Shown in pieces: positions 24,878 to 33,440 of a DNA stretch of 64,000 nucleotides. This stretch comes from Acidovorax sp. GW101-3H11. GTDB taxonomy: Bacteria > Pseudomonadota > Gammaproteobacteria > Burkholderiales > Burkholderiaceae_C. The number at the start of each line of letters is the position of its first letter. Positions within the stretch are counted from its first letter, which is position 1. The stretch spans positions 905,269 through 969,268 of the forward strand of contig NZ_LUKZ01000009.1 in the NCBI RefSeq assembly GCF_001633105.1, in the 5' to 3' direction. The notes under the pieces are model-generated. The model ran no database searches and was not told where the DNA came from. It saw only the letters and a list, made by a program, of their open reading frames with translations. Position numbers and translations under genes: made by a program.

Positions 24878-26374
24878 CTAGATCACTGGACGGTTCTGAT
24901 CGATCTGCCATTCATAGATCCCGGCCGCCTCGACGACCCGGACCTTGTCCGAAGCCTTTAACGTGCCCCCCAACTGGCTCCCGATGTCGTGCTGCATGGC
25001 TAGGCTGTGCTCGGCCTGCTTGAGCAGAACCCCGCCTTTCACCACACCGATGTTTGTGACCTTGATGAAGAACTTCTCCGCAGCCCGCGAGCCATGTAGA
25101 CTCACTGGCACTACATCAGTCGGCTTCAGTTGCCCATACTGGCTGCCAAGCCCATAGAGCGTGACCTCCCGGCGTCCGTGCTGAAGCCGCGCATGCGTGG
25201 CCGCATCAAGGGTAAGGGCAGGGCCACTGTGGACCGTGCCAAAACTGGGCGCGGAAAATCTGTCGGGAAAGACGGCCTTGCGGGTCAGCCCCTCCAGCGG
25301 GACCTGCGTGTGCTCATTGATTTCCAGGTATTCGTGGAAACCGGCGAAGGGGCCATGCTTCGCCTCGTACGGCACATAGAGATGGGGCATATCGAACACG
25401 CTGTCGCCCTTGTCATCGATGTACGCGATCGCGTCAAAGCGAAGCAGCGCACGGCGCACCAAGATCGCGCGGCGGGCCCTGGGTAGCAGTTCCCAGAAGC
25501 CCTTGACCGCGAGGCATTGCGCTTGTTGCTGTTCCTCCTGCTGGTCTCCGAGGGACACGTCTTCGTCCACCAACTCCGTGCTGTCCCATTCGCCGCCTTC
25601 GCGGTCGAGGTAGGCGAAGTGCCTGGCCTCCGTCACGACCAGGCCACATGGATCGAAGGAGTGCGCTTTGTACTCTTTCCACCGGGGATTTTTGTCGAAG
25701 TCCGGGTAGTCGCCCTCGTAGGGATAGCTTTCGTCGTCCAGATCGCGGACCAGCACGCGCTGGACAGGGCGGTCGCCCAACACCCGCATCAGCTTGTTCT
25801 TGGCCAGCACCGTGGAACGAACGGAGGCGGCCCGGGACCGCCGCCTGGTCGCCAGCGACAGGCCGAAAAAGGCGAACAGGATGTGGTCGTTCTTGGGCTG
25901 GAAGAGCATGTCCTCCAGCTCGCCGGCGCCCCACAGATAGAACTCCATGACTCCGCGGGACCTGAGCTCCTCGCGGAAGCGGTCGTGCGCGGCCTTGGAG
26001 AAATGCACTGGCGCCGCCAGGATGTAGCCGTAGGGCGGCGCCTGCGCCGCCACCCCATCCGAAATGATGGTGGCCACCTTCTTGGGCCCGACCTCCTTCT
26101 CGCGCTTGCACTGGATCATCCAGAGGTTGCCCTCCATCGGGTGCGGGATGTCCTCGGCGTCCGCCTCGTCGTCCATCACGGTCGCCGGCACCCTCGCCTC
26201 CTCGAAAGCGCGGACATCGAAACCGTCGTCGGCGCCGCCGCGCCCCGTGGACTCGATGGACTTCCACGGCCGGAAGTCATAGGCCAACTGGCGGACTAGG
26301 TCCTCGAACCGGTGAGGATCAAGGTCTTCGAAGTGAATCGGTCCGACCGTTCGCGTGATGTGTGGTTTAGCCAT
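24878..26374 (-). CDS. Mrr-like restriction endonuclease-fold protein, 498 aa
   Basis: The N-terminal ~180 residues form a restriction-endonuclease-like domain: HRFEDLVRQLAYDF, then GADDGFDVRAF (Asp50/Asp53), then WMIQCKRE (Gln88-x-Lys90), a PD-(D/E)XK pattern of the Mrr type with Gln in place of the second acidic residue. The following VGPKKVATIISDGVAAQ helix is also typical. The remaining ~300 residues are unrecognised and may be a sensor domain. It stands alone beside the graspetide cluster, so it may be a single-gene defence factor. Neighbours give no partner. Confidence 0.72.
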   Translation of the reverse strand: MAKPHITRTVGPIHFEDLDPHRFEDLVRQLAYDFRPWKSIESTGRGGADDGFDVRAFEEARVPATVMDDEADAEDIPHPMEGNLWMIQCKREKEVGPKKVATIISDGVAAQAPPYGYILAAPVHFSKAAHDRFREELRSRGVMEFYLWGAGELEDMLFQPKNDHILFAFFGLSLATRRRSRAASVRSTVLAKNKLMRVLGDRPVQRVLVRDLDDESYPYEGDYPDFDKNPRWKEYKAHSFDPCGLVVTEARHFAYLDREGGEWDSTELVDEDVSLGDQQEEQQQAQCLAVKGFWELLPRARRAILVRRALLRFDAIAYIDDKGDSVFDMPHLYVPYEAKHGPFAGFHEYLEINEHTQVPLEGLTRKAVFPDRFSAPSFGTVHSGPALTLDAATHARLQHGRREVTLYGLGSQYGQLKPTDVVPVSLHGSRAAEKFFIKVTNIGVVKGGVLLKQAEHSLAMQHDIGSQLGGTLKASDKVRVVEAAGIYEWQIDQNRPVI

Positions 26375-26564
26375 AGACCTCTGCCTCCCATGTTGTTGGA
26401 CGAGACGGACCCGCTGCCGCTGGCCCGCGATGGCCCGAACGCTGCGCCGACCTTGCCAGCGAGCATACGCATGATGCCAGTGCGGTCGGCCGTCGTTCCA
26501 GCGATACGCACGGCTGCTGAATGGGCCGCCCCATAATCGAACGAAACGCCACAGGCAACACCAT

Positions 26565-26777
26565 TTACTTCATCGTGGGAGGGACACCGCGCTCATAGGC
26601 CCATTTGTCCATCACCTTGGAGATGAACTCGCTGCCGTTGTCGGTCTTGATCGTGCGCGGCAGGCGGCAATCAATGCGGCGCTCGATGCTGTAAAAGAAT
26701 CGGTGAATACCGCTATGGGATTCACGCTGCTTTGATTTGATATCCAGCACGCCCTCCGGAGAAGGTCGATCACGCAA
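26565..26777 (-). mobile_element. fragment of an IS3-family transposase
   Basis: Residues reading LPRTIKTDNGSEFISKVMDKWAYERGV on the minus strand match the rve/DDE core of IS3-family OrfB proteins (the second catalytic Asp lies in TDNGSEF). Only this short piece remains; sequence on both sides is not transposase-like, and no inverted repeat was found. It is a decayed remnant. Confidence 0.7.
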
Positions 26778-26801
26778 TGGGTTGGTCCTTGAGGAAACTT
26801 T

Positions 26802-27035
26802 TTATCTCTTGCTTTGGTGCGACCGATGGGAACTGCCCGATAGCGTTCGTACCCTGGCCACCACCCATTGTTCGACCTCAGAAGCCGGCCAGGCAACGGC
26901 GCGGCGGGTTAATTTTCTAGGTGCAGGGAACTCACCAGCCGCAATGAGCTTGTAGATCGTCGAGCGGGCAAGACCGGTAAGTCGCATGACGTTTGGCAGA
27001 CGTAGCAATGTAAAAGAGGAGAACTGTTGCTCCAT
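26802..27035 (-). CDS. AlpA-family phage/island regulator
   Basis: A 77-residue protein with the AlpA-type winged HTH: LLRLPNVMRLTGLARSTIYKLIAAGEFPAPRKLTRRAVAWPASEVEQWV. AlpA-like proteins typically control the integrase and excision genes of islands and cryptic prophages. The ATG at 27035 gives the usual short N-terminus. It sits away from the integrase, surrounded by IS debris, so its target is not obvious. Confidence 0.85.
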   Translation of the reverse strand: MEQQFSSFTLLRLPNVMRLTGLARSTIYKLIAAGEFPAPRKLTRRAVAWPASEVEQWVVARVRTLSGSSHRSHQSKR

Positions 27036-27683
27036 AAGAACCTCGGTGCTGAAGATGTGAAGGGCCAGTTGGCTCACGCGTGTGCATGGGCTGAACTGGA
27101 GAGGGGGCTGGACTCTATGCCAGCGTGGGGAGGTAATCGGCGCCGCAAGAATTTGGCGCGATGGTGCCGAGCACCGTCACAGTCGGACGGCTACACCGCA
27201 TGTCCTGTCCGGCCAGATCATTGCCAGGGCAACCGAACCACTTCAGTTATACAGGCGGGTAACGACCGCGACGCCACCGATAATCGGTGGAAACATGACA
27301 TGCGCCTTGGGACTGGCAGCACATTGGAAGACTAACAGGTAGTTCCCCCTGCCGCATCCGCAACCGAAAGCGCTCCCGCGGAAAAGGGAGGCGTCTACCG
27401 GTAGATTTCGGTGGCATTCAAGTGACCACCTAAGCCGACATCGTGATCGGCTGGAATCGACCCGAAGCCGTCCCACGATTGGCCTGCTTGCAAGTCCGCA
27501 ACGCAGCGGTTGCTGCACTTCACGACAAAGCGACAAGTGACTGCTTGACTGCGGAAAGCCGTCGTCGATTTCAACGCTTACAAAGGGGCAAAAAACCCGG
27601 GGTTTCAAGCAAGGGTGCCGAACCAGGACTTTGTCCTGCCCGGGTCTGCTAGTTCTAAAACAAGCACACCAGCATGTGCGCGC
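27036..27683. other. region without a recognisable gene
   Basis: About 650 bp between the AlpA gene and the next IS remnant. Short open frames exist on both strands but none has a start context, motif or composition that I can support. It is probably eroded DNA between mobile element remnants. Confidence 0.5.
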
Positions 27684-28180
27684 TGAACCGCCCCGGGATT
27701 TGAGGGCTCAACACTCTGAGAGGATTGAGCCATGAGCAAGTCGAACAAGTTCTCACCCGAGGTGCGTGAGCGAGCGGTGAGATGGTGCAAGAGCACCGCG
27801 GGAAGTACCCGTGGTTGTGGGCCGCCATCGAGTCCATCGCACCCAAGATTGGTTGTGTGCCGCAGACCTTGAACAAATGGGGCAAACGTGCCGAAGTGGA
27901 TGCAGGCGCGCGAGAAGGTGTCACAACAGCCGAAGCCCAAAAGGTCAGTGAACTGGAGCGCGAGAACAAGGAGCTGCGTCGGGCCAACGAGATACTGAAG
28001 CTGGCCAGCGCGTTTTTCGCCCAGACGGAGCTCGACAGTCGTTTGAAGTCCTGAGGGATTTCATCGACAGGCATCGTGGCACCCTCGGGGTCGAGCCGAT
28101 CTGCAAGGTGTTGCAGATCGCCCCGTCGGGGTATCGTAGACACGCAGCGCTGATGCGCGAGCCCGGCAGGCGCTGCCAAC
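27684..28180 (+). mobile_element. truncated IS3-family element (IS407-like group)
   Basis: The left end begins with TGAACCGCCCCGGG, a terminal inverted repeat characteristic of this IS3 subgroup (from memory). OrfA follows at 27732, then about 45 codons of OrfB (FIDRHRG...GVEPICKVLQIAPSGYRRHAAL) before the sequence becomes unrelated near 28180. The DDE catalytic region of OrfB and the right inverted repeat are missing, so the copy is dead. Confidence 0.8.
27732..28054 (+). pseudogene. IS3 OrfA, frameshifted
   Basis: OrfA starts [16 protein letters not shown], then one base is missing around 27780 (GTG-AG-ATG where GTG-xxx-ATG is expected). The correct frame resumes at 27782 ([25 protein letters not shown]) and ends with the leucine-zipper-like [25 protein letters not shown]. 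The HTH and the coiled coil are otherwise intact. Confidence 0.8.
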
Positions 28181-28326
28181 TCTGGCTTGGGAAAGGCACG
28201 CGCGCGGTTCGTGCCAATTCACCGTCTTCGAGCTCCGAGTGCCCCCCTGTCGAACCTTATATTAGGCAGGACGCGGCGGCACGGAGAGTAGTCGCCGTAA
28301 GTTATAGCGTCGAATGCCGCTTATGC

Positions 28327-31300
28327 TTAAGAACTCCGTGACAGGCGCAGTTCCTTGAACTCATTGCCAAGGAAGCGAAACTTGTGTCGGAAAAGCCCTG
28401 CAAGTTTGGTGTCTGCCGTGGCGAAAAATATCTGCCGTGATCCGCTGATCGCAAGCTGGCGAAGATGGTCGAGGAAAGACAGCATGTTGATGTCATCGAT
28501 GTGCGCTACGGGGTCGTCGAAAAGCAGTACTGGGGGACCTGACCGGAGACGACCATTCATCGCCAGGAACAGCGACAAAGCGAACGCTGCGCGCTGCCCT
28601 GTGCTCATCTGTTCGAGTTGGACCTCTACTCCAGTACTTCTGCGAATGATGGCGAGCTTTCCCCCGGATATCTGAATTTCAAACTCGTTGGGCATGTGAA
28701 TGCTCGCAAAGGTGCGAGCAATCTCCGCGGCGTTCTCGGTCAAGATCTGACTCTCCAACTCGCCTCCTGAGCGCTGCTGCGCCAGCGTGTCGAGCACTCC
28801 TTCCGCGTAGGCGGCGCTCGTGATCTTCGTCGTGCTGGATTCAATCTTCCGCGCGAGATCTTCAACGACTTTGGTTTCGTCGTTGAATGCCTTGTCATTT
28901 GAGTCTTCTTGAGCAACAGCCGTAGCGACCTGGGCAAGAAGTTGTTGAATAGCTGCGAGTTTCAATGCAACTTCTTCAGCGCTTGCCTCCCCGCTGACAT
29001 TGAGGAGCGACGCGAGGATCTGCCGAGCTCCTAAAGCAGCTTCCGCATCGGAGATCATTTCTTTGACCGATCTGGTGAGCTGGTTCGTGTCCCCCAGTGC
29101 TTCTATGGACAAGCGCTTGGCCATTGCATCGCATTCTTGTCTGACCAAGTCCGAGTCATGTAGCGCCGTCTTCTCAGCATCTTGCAGTTTCTCCAACGTC
29201 TCAATATGACTTGAATGGAGGCTCTGCAGTTCCTCAGTCGGCAACAGTTCCGTGATGCCTGCAGCCAGTAGCTTGCTGGAAAGGTCTTGGGATGACAGTC
29301 CATCGGAATGGAGTTGCTGAAGCTGCAATTGAGTTGTTTCCAGCTCTTGTCGATCACGATCAAGCGCAGATCGTTCTAGGGAGATCTGTTCGAGAGCCTG
29401 AGCGACCGTGAGTGTTTCTGCGTGATCCGCAGTAAATTCACGCAAGGGATTGAGCAGGGCCAGAATAGCCCGGGCACCCACTATCGATTCGCTGGCCGAC
29501 GACATGTCCGCCTGCAGCTGGCTGGCATGCTCCGATGTGCTGACTTCGACATCTGCCATCATTCGAGCCAGCAGTTGTCCTTCCTCGAACTTTGTCCTGC
29601 ACAAAGGGCAATGGTCGGGATCGGCCGATCGTTGCAGTATGTCTTGGGCAGTGCCAACAAGGCGCTGTCTCAGAACGGTCATCGTGCTCTGTGTCTTCTC
29701 CAGAGCTTGAAGCGAGATTTTTGCTGCATCGTGCCGCTGCTGATGCTCCCTGATCTCCGCATCGGTCAAGTCAATGGCGTGGGCGACGGGGATTTCCAGA
29801 TATTCTTGGATCGCGCTTGTATCCCCGATGTTGGCGACTGTGCTTAGCCTTGCAGTCTGCGTGCGGACCTGATCCCTCGTCTCCGATACCTTTTTGACAA
29901 GTTTGGGGAAGTCGGCGCGGGCATAAGGAAGAAGGATCTCTATGGCGGCGCTGAGTCCTGCTGCTGCCTCCGCAGCGCGCCTTGCGTTGGCCTGTGCCAA
30001 TCGCGCGGCTTTCGCACGCTGATCCAAAGCGTCCGCTTTGGTCGCCTCATCGTTGAGGTCTGTTATGAGTCGAAGCACGGATTCTGGTTCGGCATGGAGC
30101 ACACTTGCCGACGAGTGACGGACCAGCGCGATGGCGGAATTGGCCTCCTGCAGATCCTCGCGCAACGCATCAAGCTGGCCTTTCTTATCGGGAGGTTGAC
30201 TCCATCCCAGCCCCTTCAGGGCGGTGAGAAGCTCGAGGAACAAGCTGTCGGATAGCTTGGGGGCCGTTTTTATGGCGTCCAGTCGGTTTTGGGCGGCCAG
30301 CTTCAAATGCTCATTGTTTTCCTTGTCGCGTCTTTGATCCTTCAATTCGTCCTGCAATTGCTTGAGGACGCGACGCAGCCTATCCGCCAGATTCTCTGCC
30401 GTCGCTCCCAACACCAATCGGGTGACGTCCGTTCCGATCTGGGTTGAACTGTTCGACACGCTGAGATTTACCGCCGCATCGGTGTCAAGAAAGTTGAACT
30501 TGCCGAAGCTGTCCTGGATAGTGACCGTCTTTAGCTCTGTCTTGGCATACCAATTGGAATGGCGCGCTCGAAGTCTTGTGGCATCCGTGGTCGAAGACAA
30601 CTTGTGCTCGACGCCGACGAGATTCGCAGTGATGGATGTATTTCCAAGCAATGTGGACGATCGGCGATTTCTTCCGCAGTAGGCGAACTCAATGGCTTCC
30701 AGGAGCGAGGTCTTCCCAACTCCGTTGCTTCCGACGATCAAGTTCACTTGACCTAGCGGGTGCTCCTTTTCTTCAGGATGGGTGCGGAAGCCCTTGATCG
30801 TCAGGTGGCTGATGAATTGGCTCGCAGCGGCCTGTTCCGCATCGAGTAATGCGACGGTGGAAACCAGACGCGATGCTCCGTCCTTGGTTCCTGCAACGAT
30901 TCGCCGAACTGCGTCCGGGACGGAGATGTCACTGTCCAGAATGAAAGAGAGGCCGTGCTCTTCAAGGGTGTTGGACCATGTCGTCGCGAGGTCGATCGGC
31001 AGGGCGGTCGGAGTTTCGGACGCTCGCGCGTTGGTCAGCAACCGAACGACCTCATCCTCTCGGATGACCTGCTTTCTCGCGTACTCCCTGTCAGCCTCTA
31101 CCTTGGCCTTGAGCCGACCGAATTCTCCCCGTTGAGCTTCTTCATCACTCGTGACGAAGTACAGATAGTGGTTCCATCGCAGATCGGTAGCGACGTCGGT
31201 TGAGAAGTACATTGGCGAAAGCACTTCTTCCTGGTAGCTTTTGAGCGATTCAGCTGTTGTTGCGAGCCGGTCGTTTAGGTCGAAATAGCGAATCGCATAG

Positions 31301-31407
31301 TCGCGGGTGCCGAAGCGGTCGACGCCTCGGAAAACACCTGGCCCAACGCCTTCAAGATCTGGGTAGCGGCTCTTGAGCAGCGCTTCAACGCGTTGCGCAT
31401 CGATCAT
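28327..31407 (-). CDS. Rad50/SMC-like ABC ATPase of a putative defence operon
   Basis: The protein has 1026 residues. The first ~200 form an unrecognised N-terminal domain. Walker A (VGSNGVGKTS) follows at ~225-234, then long coiled coil with a zinc-hook-like CPLC at ~596-599, a second coiled arm, the ABC signature STGQRA at ~932, and Walker B LLFDDPVAHID at ~960. This is the head/coiled-coil/hook plan of Rad50 and of SMC-like sensors in defence systems such as Lamassu. The start ATG overlaps the stop of the nitrilase-domain gene by 4 bp, so the two are cotranslated. It may sense DNA ends or phage replication intermediates and control the nitrilase-domain partner. The system type is not one I recognise. 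Confidence 0.82.
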   Translation of the reverse strand: MIDAQRVEALLKSRYPDLEGVGPGVFRGVDRFGTRDYAIRYFDLNDRLATTAESLKSYQEEVLSPMYFSTDVATDLRWNHYLYFVTSDEEAQRGEFGRLKAKVEADREYARKQVIREDEVVRLLTNARASETPTALPIDLATTWSNTLEEHGLSFILDSDISVPDAVRRIVAGTKDGASRLVSTVALLDAEQAAASQFISHLTIKGFRTHPEEKEHPLGQVNLIVGSNGVGKTSLLEAIEFAYCGRNRRSSTLLGNTSITANLVGVEHKLSSTTDATRLRARHSNWYAKTELKTVTIQDSFGKFNFLDTDAAVNLSVSNSSTQIGTDVTRLVLGATAENLADRLRRVLKQLQDELKDQRRDKENNEHLKLAAQNRLDAIKTAPKLSDSLFLELLTALKGLGWSQPPDKKGQLDALREDLQEANSAIALVRHSSASVLHAEPESVLRLITDLNDEATKADALDQRAKAARLAQANARRAAEAAAGLSAAIEILLPYARADFPKLVKKVSETRDQVRTQTARLSTVANIGDTSAIQEYLEIPVAHAIDLTDAEIREHQQRHDAAKISLQALEKTQSTMTVLRQRLVGTAQDILQRSADPDHCPLCRTKFEEGQLLARMMADVEVSTSEHASQLQADMSSASESIVGARAILALLNPLREFTADHAETLTVAQALEQISLERSALDRDRQELETTQLQLQQLHSDGLSSQDLSSKLLAAGITELLPTEELQSLHSSHIETLEKLQDAEKTALHDSDLVRQECDAMAKRLSIEALGDTNQLTRSVKEMISDAEAALGARQILASLLNVSGEASAEEVALKLAAIQQLLAQVATAVAQEDSNDKAFNDETKVVEDLARKIESSTTKITSAAYAEGVLDTLAQQRSGGELESQILTENAAEIARTFASIHMPNEFEIQISGGKLAIIRRSTGVEVQLEQMSTGQRAAFALSLFLAMNGRLRSGPPVLLFDDPVAHIDDINMLSFLDHLRQLAISGSRQIFFATADTKLAGLFRHKFRFLGNEFKELRLSRSS

Positions 31408-33230
31408 GATCTGTCCTCTGAGAAGTCCACCGGCGATGCGCTGGCCGGGGTGTCAATGAGATTCGTACCTTCCGGACCGCGTGCGCCGAAGCGGTTGTCG
31501 CGTCGGAACACGACGCAGAGCCTGTCTTGGGAGCGCACGACAGCGTCGCTTAGCTCCTCGGCGTTTTTCCCGGCTTCGCAGGCCTTGGCCACCGCGTGGG
31601 TAGCCATGGCCGTCCTGAGCTTTTGGTGCGTACTCTCTATTGCCGAATCGTTTGCTTGGTCCGAGAGGTAGACAAGGGCTGCAGGTCCGCGCTCTCCAGT
31701 GTCTGGTTCGACGTTGTGGTGCGGGGAGTTGCGCTTCCATGAAAGTTTGAAGCCGTTAGCCAGGTCTTGTACTGGAGGCGGCCAAGGCACGTCGTTTTGT
31801 GCGAGTCTGATCGCATCGTGTGCACGTTGCAGTCGTTGCAGGCGGTAGAACGATCCTGGTCGATTAATGTCAGGGTCTTGATGAACCGTCACCCTGCGTA
31901 TCGATTCCTCATCCTTGTCCAGATGGACCGCATCCAGCTCTTTGACTGTGTACCAGGATCCTGGATTTCCGCGGGGTCCCATGAGAATCTCGATAGCGCG
32001 TTCCACCGCGAGCGGGCTGGCCTGGGAGGCGACGTGCAGGTGCTCGGAAATGGCGTTGTATCCCACCAGCGCATCGGAAAATCCGTCGTTTGCAACCGCA
32101 CCGGCATCCCAACTGTTGCTGACTGGATTCCAGGACCAGCGCTCCTCCACTGCAATGAAATTTTTGGGTGCCAGCGCTTGTTCGCCAGGAAAAAGCAGTT
32201 TCTGCTTCTGTAGTTGAATGACCTGACCTTCGTAGTTCAGGAAGAATGAATGCCAGCGCTGGGCTAGCAAGCAGTAATAGAGACCGCCCTGGTGCAGTGC
32301 ATCGATGAGGCCATCGTCGGCGCTGAATTTTGCTGGCGGCGCATACCAGGCTGAGCCTGCGACGTTGTTCCAATCCAGATCTTTGCCTGCGCCCTTGACC
32401 TCATGGATGCTCTTGGCCCAATTCAGGCACAGGAGTTCAACGTGGCTGTTTGTTCCTACTGAGCAGAGCCTTGTACGGTAGGCTGCATAGTCGGCGTGGG
32501 CCGGCTTTGGATTCAGTTGGATATGAATGAGAAGGCAGTTGGTATGAATCGTGTCGATATGCGCGGCGAAGTCAAAGGCATCGGAGCAAATGATCGAAGC
32601 CAGACTGATGGAGTTGATGCCACGATTGAATGCGTAAACCGTACTGCCAAGGCAAAGCGAGGTCTGCTCTACATCCCTGTAGTCCCGGCACGCTACTGTT
32701 TTCAGTTGTGCAAGCAGACACAGGAATGGCTGTCCATCTTCGTTCTGGGCCCAGAAGACATAGAGAAGCGGGTCGATGTAACGACGTTGCGCAGCTTGCC
32801 GAGGATCGAGGGGTTCGTGGTGAAACACGCATTCACCAGCCGCGTTGTACCGTCGAGCCAAATCTTGAAAATCAGCTGGGGAGATACTTTCGCAGCCCAG
32901 TACCCAGATAGCTCCGTGCGGCGGCCGATATTTCCCCGCGACGATTTCTTCCACGACGGTCCAAGGGACGCAGTATTCGGGTGCTACTGCGAGGTCAGAA
33001 TGGCTTTGTGCTGCCGAGGAAAGGAATCCGGTGCATAGGGCGTGACCTAGCGCGGCGTCTGCGTGTCCGACCCGCACGTCATTGGCTTCAACCCGGCCTG
33101 TTGGCTGAAGCAAGATTGCCCTGTAGGGCTCTCGTGCTGGATTGAGGGCTTGCAAGCTCATAAGCGTCAGCGGACGGGGCTGCTGCCTCCTCAACACATC
33201 TTCGACGTCTACGATATTAATCGCCACCAT
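31404..33230 (-). CDS. nitrilase-superfamily domain protein, putative defence effector
   Basis: Residues ~40-290 of this 608-residue protein resemble a carbon-nitrogen hydrolase. The Glu-Lys-Cys triad can be placed at E85 (VAPEYCVP), K177 (AQLKTVAC) and C215 (SIICSDAFD), with spacings (92 and 38) close to those of nitrilases and amidases. The C-terminal ~300 residues are unrecognised. GAGGAGGA precedes the ATG. The gene overlaps the SMC-like ATPase gene by 4 bp, and a Mrr-type nuclease gene lies 210 bp upstream on the same strand. The nitrilase domain could hydrolyse an amide or nitrile cofactor as a toxic effector; this is inference. Confidence 0.72.
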   Translation of the reverse strand: MVAINIVDVEDVLRRQQPRPLTLMSLQALNPAREPYRAILLQPTGRVEANDVRVGHADAALGHALCTGFLSSAAQSHSDLAVAPEYCVPWTVVEEIVAGKYRPPHGAIWVLGCESISPADFQDLARRYNAAGECVFHHEPLDPRQAAQRRYIDPLLYVFWAQNEDGQPFLCLLAQLKTVACRDYRDVEQTSLCLGSTVYAFNRGINSISLASIICSDAFDFAAHIDTIHTNCLLIHIQLNPKPAHADYAAYRTRLCSVGTNSHVELLCLNWAKSIHEVKGAGKDLDWNNVAGSAWYAPPAKFSADDGLIDALHQGGLYYCLLAQRWHSFFLNYEGQVIQLQKQKLLFPGEQALAPKNFIAVEERWSWNPVSNSWDAGAVANDGFSDALVGYNAISEHLHVASQASPLAVERAIEILMGPRGNPGSWYTVKELDAVHLDKDEESIRRVTVHQDPDINRPGSFYRLQRLQRAHDAIRLAQNDVPWPPPVQDLANGFKLSWKRNSPHHNVEPDTGERGPAALVYLSDQANDSAIESTHQKLRTAMATHAVAKACEAGKNAEELSDAVVRSQDRLCVVFRRDNRFGARGPEGTNLIDTPASASPVDFSEDRS

Positions 33231-33250
33231 TCCTCCTCATCTAGAGCGGA

Positions 33251-33296
33251 CGAAACACGAAAGAGTTCGTTCTGTTCAGGAAACTCATGTGTTTCG
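33251..33296. promoter_or_regulatory. inverted repeat upstream of the nitrilase-SMC operon
   Basis: CGAAACAC at 33251-33258 is matched by GTGTTTCG at 33289-33296, 21 bp upstream of the nitrilase-domain ATG. The 30-bp spacing makes a protein-binding site or a long-loop hairpin in the leader possible. No promoter boxes could be assigned. Confidence 0.35.
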
Positions 33297-33440
33297 AGCT
33301 ATTCGTTTCGGGTTCAGTGTAACCACGCGTAGCGATGGGCGCGGCAACGAGATAGCAGGCCATTCTAGGGTTCGCCAACGAGGCGAGGGATGGAAAGCCG
33401 AGGCAGGTCGGCAAGATTCCTCCGACTGTGCTTACGCCCT

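Noticed and set aside
27036-27683. Short frames of 60-120 aa around 27030-27650
   Set aside because: No start context, no motif, and composition like random translated DNA.
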